From: Acinetobacter modestus
GTDB taxonomy: Bacteria; Pseudomonadota; Gammaproteobacteria; Pseudomonadales; Moraxellaceae
Direction: 5' to 3'
Assembly (NCBI RefSeq): GCF_014636095.1
Contig: NZ_BMDV01000001.1
Location: 724,622 to 788,621, forward strand
DNA length: 64,000 nucleotides
Shown: positions 19,818 through 27,385 of the stretch, in pieces
Layout of the letters: each line of letters opens with the position of its first letter
Numbering within the stretch: position 1 is the first letter of the stretch
The notes under the pieces: generated by a model
What the model saw: only the letters and a program-made list of their open reading frames with translations
The model's database searches: none
What the model was told of the DNA's origin: nothing
Position numbers and translations under genes: made by a program

Positions 19818-19833
19818 ATTTATTTAAATAAAT
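19818..19833. promoter_or_regulatory. Perfect 16-bp palindrome upstream of LuxR-type gene
   Basis: ATTTATTTAAATAAAT is fully self-complementary and lies 85 bases ahead of the LuxR-type gene at 19919, in the promoter region shared with divergent thiE. Being made only of A and T, it may be chance in AT-rich DNA or a regulator site. Confidence 0.25.
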
Positions 19834-19918
19834 CACATTTTTTATTTTTACTAATTCTCGTGCTCAAGAAGCTTCTATAAAATAGCTAAAATCGTATGAT
19901 TTATTATCGTGGTTTTAG

Positions 19919-21046
19919 ATGGATCTAACCAAACAAAATGCGGTTATGGAAATCTTGGAAAAAGTTCAGGATATTGATGATTGGGTCATGTTTTTGGAAT
20001 ATATGAATCATGCCTTTAATATACAATTATCTCAACTTCTAGCAGTTGATCTCCAAGTCCAAGCCTTGTCTTTTAGCATACATCATGGTCTTAGTATTGA
20101 TGCAGACTATCTTAATCAAGTGGCTTTGACCAATGTACGCTTAGAGATTGATGATGACCCACGTTTAAAAAAATCGATCTCTGCACCATTTCAGGGCTGG
20201 ATGCATGATTCACAACATTTTACAGAACAAGAAATTAACCAAACACAAGTCTATCAACAAGTTTTACAACCACTGAATATACAGTTTGGTTCTGCAATTC
20301 AACTGATTTATGATCAAAAAATTTGTGTAATCTTGGCACTTCTAACCAGCCCTCAACGAGGTGCTTTGAGCAATTCAGAGTTACAACCTATTTATAACAT
20401 GTTGCCGATATTGCAACAAAAGATTCAGCAGCATCGTCATCATTTTGAATATTCAACACGTACCTTATTAGGCTCTCAGCTGATCCAAAAAATTAAACAA
20501 CCAATTGCAATCATCAATTTGAATGGAACTATTTTAGAATTAAATGATGAGGTCAAACAATTATGCGAAAATAACCCACACTTTCATCTACAACAAAGTC
20601 GATTTGTATTTGATGAACAGCACAAAATTCAATTTAACCAGCATCTATTCGAGTTAGAAAAGAATTATAATCATTATCAAACCCTGAGTTATACGCAACG
20701 GACTAAAACAATAGTTCTTAGTCATGATTTATTTTTAACCTTAGATTTACTCATTCCAGAAAAAGCACATAAGATTTTTGGTTTACGTCCTGTCGTATTA
20801 GCGACCTTTTCTTGTTTGAAACACAAGGCCAAATATCAAAGAGAGCTATACACACAAATTTTCCTGTTTACGCCTGTAGAAAATAAAATCTGCGAACAGT
20901 TGTTAGATTCCAAAACATTAAAAGAAATTGCAAGTTTATTAGACATCCAAGTCGATACGATTAGAAAGCATTTACAGGCTATTTTCAAAAAAACCCGAAC
21001 CCATCGGCAAAGTGAACTGGTACAATTATTGATGAAGTTTTTATAA
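19919..21046 (+). CDS. LuxR-type HTH regulator, paralogue of 31581-32747
   Basis: Cytoplasmic regulator of 375 residues. The last 60 residues form a LuxR/GerE-type DNA-binding domain (EIASLLDIQVDTIRKHLQAIF followed by KKTRTHRQSELVQLL). The N-terminal 290 residues are a sensor-like region with a possible PAS-like part around IAIINLNGTILELNDEV. It is clearly related over its whole length to the protein encoded at 31581-32747: both share FG-x-RP, the QPI-x-x-x-NL block and DTIRK-x-LQ-x-I-x-KKT. The two genes bracket the accessory cluster of secreted proteins. No phosphoacceptor receiver domain is present. The ATG at 19919 lacks a strong ribosome-binding site. Confidence 0.75.
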   Translation: MDLTKQNAVMEILEKVQDIDDWVMFLEYMNHAFNIQLSQLLAVDLQVQALSFSIHHGLSIDADYLNQVALTNVRLEIDDDPRLKKSISAPFQGWMHDSQHFTEQEINQTQVYQQVLQPLNIQFGSAIQLIYDQKICVILALLTSPQRGALSNSELQPIYNMLPILQQKIQQHRHHFEYSTRTLLGSQLIQKIKQPIAIINLNGTILELNDEVKQLCENNPHFHLQQSRFVFDEQHKIQFNQHLFELEKNYNHYQTLSYTQRTKTIVLSHDLFLTLDLLIPEKAHKIFGLRPVVLATFSCLKHKAKYQRELYTQIFLFTPVENKICEQLLDSKTLKEIASLLDIQVDTIRKHLQAIFKKTRTHRQSELVQLLMKFL

Positions 21047-21064
21047 TCATCTTTAGAAACGATA

Positions 21065-22072
21065 TTATTTATACTGAATCGACCACCAACGTATAACACT
21101 CAATCCTAATAACATTAAAAGCACAAAAATACTTACGCTACCACCACTCGTACTACTAGATATCGCGTTTTGTTCAGAAGCGGTTTCTGGATGAATATAT
21201 CGATTAATCCAACTATTATAATTTGCTACCCGTGTATATACACCAGGATAACCAGACTTTGCGCACCCCACACCCCAACTTGCGATTCCTAATAAATAGG
21301 GCCTATTAAAATCATTTTCGATTGTTAAACCAGCCCCACTATCGCCTAAACAAGTATCTCTAGGTTGATACTGTACAGGTGATTCAGCACAAAGCATATT
21401 CTCAGTAATTTGTTTTACTTGATATAAGGATGAAGAAGATAGGCAATGTGTTAGTTTTAATGTCGTATATCTTAAAGTTGTTGGGTAAAGTTGAGGATTT
21501 CGGATCATTTTCCCTGAATATTGCTGGCAGATTCCAGACTGGCTATTTTCACAATCCTCTAATACACCCCACCCTGCAACTTTTACAAGAGTAGTAATCG
21601 GTGCATTTTGCTTTTCTATAACGGGATTGATCAAATCGATTGTTTGGCAGTTTATACCACATTTTATAAAATCAACTGCACGTTCCAACTCTAATAAAGC
21701 AAGGTCATTGTCATAAATACGATTATTATATTGTTCATGAATATAAGACTGTTTAACTTTTATGATTTGAGCTTGTTGATTGTCCTGTAAATTGTTTGTA
21801 CCAACTAAAACATAATAATCTTTGTTTAACTTTTTCAGTTGCTCAGCGCAATGGGCTGCTGTCACTACCCAACGGTCTGCAATTAGGCTACCAGAGCAGA
21901 CATAAGATTGATAAGCATCCAAAGGATTAGTGACCAATGCTACTTGCCACGGCATTTGTGCTTCGGATGCTGTATCACCATTAATAATACGAGGTTGAGG
22001 ACTTATATTTGCCCATATGTTTTGTATAAAAATACAGAACAAAGCACTTAGCATAATAAAATATTTTTTCAC
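21065..22072 (-). CDS. Secreted trypsin-like serine protease with GlyGly-CTERM-like tail
   Basis: S1-family (chymotrypsin fold) serine protease of 335 residues. MKKYFIMLSALFCIFIQNIWA is a signal peptide and RIINGD at residue 28 is a trypsinogen-like activation site. The catalytic triad is visible: His74 in TAAHC, Asp123 in NDLALLE, Ser245 in GDSGAG; Asp239 six residues before the serine predicts cleavage after Lys/Arg. The C-terminus has a Ser-rich linker, a SGGS motif at about 309-312, a hydrophobic helix and a short basic end, the design of GlyGly-CTERM tails that are cut by rhombosortase. It faces the LuxR-type gene with only 18 bases between stops. Confidence 0.88.
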   Translation of the reverse strand: MKKYFIMLSALFCIFIQNIWANISPQPRIINGDTASEAQMPWQVALVTNPLDAYQSYVCSGSLIADRWVVTAAHCAEQLKKLNKDYYVLVGTNNLQDNQQAQIIKVKQSYIHEQYNNRIYDNDLALLELERAVDFIKCGINCQTIDLINPVIEKQNAPITTLVKVAGWGVLEDCENSQSGICQQYSGKMIRNPQLYPTTLRYTTLKLTHCLSSSSLYQVKQITENMLCAESPVQYQPRDTCLGDSGAGLTIENDFNRPYLLGIASWGVGCAKSGYPGVYTRVANYNSWINRYIHPETASEQNAISSSTSGGSVSIFVLLMLLGLSVIRWWSIQYK

Positions 22073-22101
22073 AAAAAAAAACCATAGTTATAATCAATAA
22101 T

Positions 22102-23433
22102 TTACAACATTTTCTCTCTGGTTTTTTTATAATCCATCCAGTCAAATGACTGCAAATGAATATTAGGATTGCCAGTTACAATAAATTCATAAGCAGCCTG
22201 AACCCCCAATTTAAATAATGCCAATTTCTTATCATGATTCATATTAAACTCTAGCCAACTAAAACGATATACTTTATTACCCTCTAAATCGACATATGCG
22301 ATCAACTGTCTATAATCTTGATTTTGAAAAATAAAATTATAGTCTGCCGTTTGTCTTGCGGTATCAAATACAAGACCAGCAAAATCTATTAAATTTTTAT
22401 ATTTACTTGGGCTCTGACGATCAATTCCTAATTTTATACCAAATGTAGGACATAAAGGAATAGCATCACGCTTATGAAATACATCAATCGGAAAGTTTGA
22501 GACTATTCCACCATCTACTAGTGTAGCTTCATCAGGAATTGTCCCTTCATAGCCAACAGAATCTTTCCATAATTGATCTTGACCTTTAGGAGGATAGACT
22601 TTAACTGGTTCAAAAAATACAGGAATTGACATAGATGCTCGAACATATTTTGCGGGATGTAAAGACATATGATTTTGCCAATATAATTCTGCCATTTCAG
22701 GTAAGGTAACTTTGCTTGTCGTTGTGATATCAGCAGTAATTAAAGCTAACTTATGCTTTGAAAAATCCTTAGCTAAACGCTCTAAATCATACTCTCTGTT
22801 AAATATCTTTCCAGTTTTAGGATCAATATAATCTCTTTTTGCACTCTTTCTAATTTTCAATAAACTTGAGGAATTTTCTAAATTTTTTGATAATTTTTCT
22901 GTCGTATTTATCGGAATATTTTCCTCCAACCATTTCTCAAATGGTCGACCTGTATTAAAACTTACTTCTCCATTAGAGATTTTTGCATATAATTTTTTTA
23001 ATGCAATTAATGTATTAAAAGAAAAAAAAGAGGGTTTCTTTCCTTCAATCCAATTAAATAATATCTTTTTGAATGCTGGTTCAGCATCAATGAAATCCTC
23101 CATAGGCATATCTGCAAGCAACTTAATCATTTGATCACTTTTAATTTCATTAGCTTTGCCTAGTGTTGCTAAAAACATCGCATTAATAGCTCCTGCCGAA
23201 GTTCCTGCAATATTAAGAAATCGAATGCCTGCTTGTTCCATTGCATAAGTATAACCTACTAAAGCAATACCTAATACGCCTCCACCCTCTAAAACAATAT
23301 CTACATATTGATTCCCCTGATCATCTTCAAGATCAGAAATCGGTTCTTTTCCAATCTTTTCTTTAATTTTCTGTATCATATTGTTTATTTCTACATCTTT
23401 CTTAATACTTAATACTAAATCTTGATCAGCCAT
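22102..23433 (-). CDS. Patatin-like phospholipase
   Basis: Ser-Asp dyad lipid acyl hydrolase of 443 residues. The oxyanion loop EGGGVLGIALVG is near 49-60, the nucleophile Ser79 is in the GTSAG elbow, and the catalytic Asp307 is in DGGIVSNFPID. No signal peptide is visible, so the protein is made as a cytoplasmic enzyme; secretion would need a dedicated system. A positively and negatively charged insert at about 150-230 separates the nucleophile from the Asp part. It lies between the trypsin-like gene (29 bases away) and the L,D-transpeptidase-like gene (38 bases away), all on one strand, suggesting a single transcript. Whether it acts on host, competitor or own membranes is unknown. Confidence 0.88.
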   Translation of the reverse strand: MADQDLVLSIKKDVEINNMIQKIKEKIGKEPISDLEDDQGNQYVDIVLEGGGVLGIALVGYTYAMEQAGIRFLNIAGTSAGAINAMFLATLGKANEIKSDQMIKLLADMPMEDFIDAEPAFKKILFNWIEGKKPSFFSFNTLIALKKLYAKISNGEVSFNTGRPFEKWLEENIPINTTEKLSKNLENSSSLLKIRKSAKRDYIDPKTGKIFNREYDLERLAKDFSKHKLALITADITTTSKVTLPEMAELYWQNHMSLHPAKYVRASMSIPVFFEPVKVYPPKGQDQLWKDSVGYEGTIPDEATLVDGGIVSNFPIDVFHKRDAIPLCPTFGIKLGIDRQSPSKYKNLIDFAGLVFDTARQTADYNFIFQNQDYRQLIAYVDLEGNKVYRFSWLEFNMNHDKKLALFKLGVQAAYEFIVTGNPNIHLQSFDWMDYKKTREKML

Positions 23434-23471
23434 AATCTTACACCTTTTATAGTTTATATTTTATTACTAGC

Positions 23472-24074
23472 TTATTTTTCAATTAGCTTTAACACACCAC
23501 TCTCTCTAATATCATTTTCATCAACTAAACAATAAATAAAATTCTTTAATTTATATTGTTTAATTTTTTCATAACCAAATGATCTAAATGAATCCCATTG
23601 AGATGAAAGTATAGTTTGGCATCCTTCAGAGCTCGTCGTATTTACTCCCCCTTTATGAATATTAATACCAAATTTACCTGTATGTGGATAATCTTTTGCT
23701 TTACCATCCCGTATTACGGTTACATCATCAGCTTGTATAAAAGCTGGATAAGTTTTACTTTTACCATGATGTATTCCCGCCTTATACCACCACTTTCCTG
23801 TTTGCAACATTGCCATACCTTTTTTCTCATCAAACCCTTGCCCTTTCTTATAACTACTTGGGTCTGTATTACCATTATAGGAAATGAATGAAGTAGGTGT
23901 TATCCAAAAAAAAGCATCATCATAAATCCCGCGATCATTATTTCCTTTGACTCCCATTGTATCTAAATAATAACCTCGAACCCCCAGCAAAATTAGAGGT
24001 TTTTTTTCTAGAGAAATACCTTTCCATTCTAATATTTTTAAAGCATTTTCACGACTAAGCTGTGGAGTTGACAT
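23472..24074 (-). CDS. L,D-transpeptidase-like Cys protein without signal peptide
   Basis: Protein of 200 residues. Its core resembles the YkuD L,D-transpeptidase active site: HKGG with a conserved His (residue 140 from the chosen start), then NTTSSEGCQTI with a Ser and the putative nucleophile Cys152, in place of the usual H-G-x-x-S-x-G-C. Aromatic-rich segments (DDAFFWITPT, GKWWYKAGIHHG) precede it, as in peptidoglycan-active enzymes. The start at 24074 is chosen for its AAAAGGAAATAACT ribosome-binding site over the in-frame start at 24101. There is no signal peptide, which is odd for a wall enzyme and could mean delivery by a phage-like or type VI route. Related sequences also occur in phages; the exact enzyme class is inference. 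Confidence 0.5.
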   Translation of the reverse strand: MSTPQLSRENALKILEWKGISLEKKPLILLGVRGYYLDTMGVKGNNDRGIYDDAFFWITPTSFISYNGNTDPSSYKKGQGFDEKKGMAMLQTGKWWYKAGIHHGKSKTYPAFIQADDVTVIRDGKAKDYPHTGKFGINIHKGGVNTTSSEGCQTILSSQWDSFRSFGYEKIKQYKLKNFIYCLVDENDIRESGVLKLIEK

Positions 24075-24325
24075 AGTTATTTCCTTTTCATTAATTATCA
24101 TTTAAAAAAATTTTAACTAGAATTCATTTTAAGTATTTTACATTAACCTCATTTTTTCTTATTTGTATAATACTCATACTACAGGATTTATTTTTCAATA
24201 TTTTTTTAATTTAGACGATAAGTGGTTAAAATTTATAACTTAATTTTAAATGTAAATATATTTTAAAATATTTTTCAACTTTACTTCACAATAATAAGAT
24301 TAAAAAATTTAAAGACTGACTACTC

Positions 24326-24724
24326 TTATTGTTTAATATTTCCAAAGCCTGGCCATCCTTTTTCTAGTTCTTTCATCTTTTCACTATATTCAAGGCTTAA
24401 AGCAACAGCATCACACGTTTCATCATCTCTGAGTTTTCGATAGTATCCTTGAAGTAACTTGTTTCTATTTTCAAACCATCGAGATCGTTCATCAAATCGA
24501 AAAGTGCTACTTATGGTTAAAGCTGCACCCGATAAAGCAGAGAAAACTGCTGCATAGGTAGCAAAATTAGGATTATCGCCACTTTTAGCTGCTAAAATAG
24601 ATGCGGCAAAACTTGCTACAATCGAAACAAAATAAACAATATGGGCACAAGTTAAATTCATTTTTGCCCACCAAGCCGATTTTTCAATTTCTTCTTGTAG
24701 ATCTTTTTCTAAATCATCTTTCAT
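24326..24724 (-). CDS. SLATT-like two-helix membrane protein
   Basis: Small membrane protein of 132 residues with two hydrophobic helices at about 24-46 and 54-74, a short loop between them and a charged C-terminal tail with FDERSRWFENRNKLL. This fits the SLATT superfamily, two-helix proteins that act as membrane-perforating effectors in several nucleotide-signalled defence systems but also occur alone. The ATG at 24724 has GAGG six bases upstream; the longer frame from 24793 is rejected. The gene is on the same strand as the L,D-transpeptidase-like gene, 251 bases upstream of it. No SMODS nucleotidyltransferase or SLOG gene is nearby, so a defence role is only a possibility. Confidence 0.55.
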   Translation of the reverse strand: MKDDLEKDLQEEIEKSAWWAKMNLTCAHIVYFVSIVASFAASILAAKSGDNPNFATYAAVFSALSGAALTISSTFRFDERSRWFENRNKLLQGYYRKLRDDETCDAVALSLEYSEKMKELEKGWPGFGNIKQ

Positions 24725-24876
24725 ATGAACCTCTGCTCTATTTTTATTAAAATTAAGTATTTTTAAAGGTTTCAAATAAGGATGATGATTCATCCTTATT
24801 TATACTTCTATTAAGCTCCAATTTTATAATAACTTTAAATATCTTATGTCACCCATAATAAAATCAGAATTTACAT

Positions 24877-27168
24877 TCACAGTCCAGCAGATGGATCATA
24901 AACTCCTGAACCAGAACCAGATGCGACATTCCAATTATATATTTGATTATCATAATTAGTTTGAAAACCAGCCCTTATTGCATAACATGATATACTCATA
25001 CTACCTTCAGAAGATAAACCTAATGTTCCTATTGGGCTAGGTAATGTTAAATATCCTTTCTCTTGATCTATCTTAGAAAAGAAAGTCCATTCTCCTGAAC
25101 CAGAAGCACTAGGCTGATCAGGAGTATTAATTATATAATCACAGTGAGTCTCAGCCCAAATATTACGAATATATTTAATAGCTTCACAATTTTCCTCACA
25201 CTGATATTTTATTTTAATTTGAAAAGCTGCTGCTCCTGACCATCTATTTTCTGGAATTACCTGTCCAGTAAATTTTGGTACTATGGGTTGCTCTTTTTCA
25301 ACCTTAACCCTTACCCCAATTAAACTACCATCTGTTAAATTTTTTCCTGTTATATTTGTTTCCCCTACTTTAAGTCCTTTAATTACAATTTGTGTTCCAG
25401 CATATTTTTTAGGATCAAACATAAAAGTAGAAACATTGGCAACCGCCTCATCCCCACTCGACCATTCTGTTAATCCATTATATTGAATAGTTCGCCCTTT
25501 CTGATCAGTTAAAGGTAAAGTTACCGTTTCACCCTCTTTAATGGTAATTTCACTTTCTTTAAAACGAGGATAAACAATCTCTATTGGAAAATCATTTTTC
25601 TTATCTGTGGTCGGGTCTAAAGCTCTAAGTTGTACAACTCCCTGTTTTAATGCTGTCAGTTTTGTATTATCAGCATTAATACTTAATTTTTGAATGTCAT
25701 CTGTTTGAAATTTTAAACTATTCGGTAATAACGTTTCTTTATCATTTTTATCATAAGCTTTTAAAATAATTGGAATTTCTGCCCCTGCGGTTGCAACTAT
25801 AGCTCCTTCTGGTTGAAGTTTAAATTTAACAGCACAATTTGAAATTTTTCCATTTTGTCCCATACAGACCGTATAAGTCTCTTTTGTTTCCCATTCTTTA
25901 TTTATAATGTAAAGACGTTCTGCAACACTAGCATATTTATAAGTATTCTCTAGAGCCTTATAAGCTTGATAAACATAAAATAATTTTGGAGCAATAGCCG
26001 TAGCAATTTTTTCTATATTTTTACCTAAACTTGGCGCACAACTCGCACTTATTTTATAGGCTTTCATTGCATTAGAAAGCTGAACTTTATCAATTTTTAA
26101 ACTATCAATAAAACCACTCGCACCTCCTTTTGCCAATTGTTCTATATTCAACCCAGTCATGACTGCCTTGGTAACCTCCGCAGCACATTTTTCTCCATCT
26201 GTTTCTGCCAATACTTTTAACTCAATTGCAATTAAATCTGCTAATGCTGAGGACATATTTGTGATACGAGTTTCATTCGTCTGCTCTACCGTTAAAGAAA
26301 ATGTTTTACCATTATCATCAGGAATAATCACATCCTGAGAACCAAAATAATCTGTCGCTAATCCTATAATTCCCCAATCACTTACTCCTGTTGCAATACG
26401 GTTGCCCAGTGAAGCCATAGGTATTTTTATCTTGCCATTTGGTAAAATATTACCTTGATAATCCTTTGCCGTTGCGTCCCATGCTAAAGGTATACTGTTT
26501 ACTAGACGCTTTGATTCATTGATTGTAATACTACCTAGTGCTTTTTCATTTTTAATCAAACTGAATGGATAAGGCGATTCTACAGCAGGGTCTATAGGTA
26601 AAGCTCTTGCCATAGCAGTTTTAGGTACAGTATCAAGACGGTCATATACTTGATTCGCCACATTTAGGGACTGTTTTAGAATCGTCATGTCATTAGAAAC
26701 AATTTGCCCTGCATTAAAAGCCTGTTTTACGCTATTGAGCAATTCAGGAAATCCTGCACTCTCTTTAATATAGGTTTCTAATTGCTCATCACTCACATCT
26801 TTGGGATGATGCAGTAATAAGTACACTAAACCAAGTGCCGTAGAATTTTCATCCAACATCGTCGGCATATTACTTTTAGCAAAACCTAACATCACAATCT
26901 GCCCATCTTTATTTAATGCCATAGCAACAGATGGAGTGTTTACTGTGGGAATATTTCCACCAATGACTGTACTTCCAAGTGGTGTAACAATTTCATTGAT
27001 TAATGACTTTGTTGTTATTGGAATTTGATTAGCTAAATCGACTTTACTTGTAGTTAGTTTTTCAGGAGTTTCGATTCCTTTACTCTGATTAGATGTTTTA
27101 TTATCTCCGCCACCACACCCAGCCAACAATAAGCTTCCCACCAAAATACTCAATAATGAATACTTCAT
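24877..27168 (-). CDS. Large lipoprotein of unknown function with Ig-like C-terminal region
   Basis: Lipoprotein of 763 residues. MKYSLLSILVGSLLLAGC is a type II signal peptide with LLAGC lipobox. The start at 27168 is preferred over 27186 because AAGGGGATTGCG precedes it. The N-terminal half is alpha-rich without a recognised domain. The stretch from about residue 450 to 640 has the beta-strand pattern of bacterial Ig-like (Big2-type) repeats, for example KAYDKNDKETLLPNSLKFQ and LKVGETNITGKNLTDGS. The last 110 residues are Cys-containing and may form another fold. The upstream region carries copy A of a palindrome shared with two other genes of this block. Function unknown; probably surface or outer-membrane attached. 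Confidence 0.7.
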   Translation of the reverse strand: MKYSLLSILVGSLLLAGCGGGDNKTSNQSKGIETPEKLTTSKVDLANQIPITTKSLINEIVTPLGSTVIGGNIPTVNTPSVAMALNKDGQIVMLGFAKSNMPTMLDENSTALGLVYLLLHHPKDVSDEQLETYIKESAGFPELLNSVKQAFNAGQIVSNDMTILKQSLNVANQVYDRLDTVPKTAMARALPIDPAVESPYPFSLIKNEKALGSITINESKRLVNSIPLAWDATAKDYQGNILPNGKIKIPMASLGNRIATGVSDWGIIGLATDYFGSQDVIIPDDNGKTFSLTVEQTNETRITNMSSALADLIAIELKVLAETDGEKCAAEVTKAVMTGLNIEQLAKGGASGFIDSLKIDKVQLSNAMKAYKISASCAPSLGKNIEKIATAIAPKLFYVYQAYKALENTYKYASVAERLYIINKEWETKETYTVCMGQNGKISNCAVKFKLQPEGAIVATAGAEIPIILKAYDKNDKETLLPNSLKFQTDDIQKLSINADNTKLTALKQGVVQLRALDPTTDKKNDFPIEIVYPRFKESEITIKEGETVTLPLTDQKGRTIQYNGLTEWSSGDEAVANVSTFMFDPKKYAGTQIVIKGLKVGETNITGKNLTDGSLIGVRVKVEKEQPIVPKFTGQVIPENRWSGAAAFQIKIKYQCEENCEAIKYIRNIWAETHCDYIINTPDQPSASGSGEWTFFSKIDQEKGYLTLPSPIGTLGLSSEGSMSISCYAIRAGFQTNYDNQIYNWNVASGSGSGVYDPSAGL

Positions 27169-27227
27169 CGCAATCCCCTTACCCAAAACACTTTTCTTTA
27201 GTCTTCAAGAAAAGTTCCGTGCTGTCT

Positions 27228-27245
27228 ATTCCATAAATGAAGAAT
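27228..27245. promoter_or_regulatory. Shared palindromic element, copy A
   Basis: The 18-mer ATTCCATAAATGAAGAAT, preceded by GTCT, matches 15 of 18 positions of the perfect copy C. It lies 59 bases upstream of the lipoprotein start at 27168. Its recurrence at similar distances from three genes suggests an operator for the LuxR-type regulators that flank the block. Confidence 0.55.
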
Positions 27246-27311
27246 GGATTTTTTAATATTTTTATGATTAATCGAGTGAGTTACTTGATTTTTCTTCTAA
27301 TAGAATAAAAA

Positions 27312-27330
27312 GCCGCACTGGGGATGCGGC
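27312..27330. terminator. Terminator-like hairpin behind the 27386 lipoprotein gene
   Basis: GCCGCA and TGCGGC pair around CTGGGGA, followed on the minus strand by a mixed T-rich tract. An almost identical hairpin, differing by one loop base, lies at 29102-29120 behind the next gene. Confidence 0.7.
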
Positions 27331-27385
27331 AAAAGATGAAAATAAAAACTATGTCATGATAAAACAATGATTTAACTAAATATAA

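Noticed and set aside
21065..24724. Type VI secretion locus
   Set aside because: Possible effector-like proteins are present but no VgrG, PAAR, Hcp or structural gene is found in the window.
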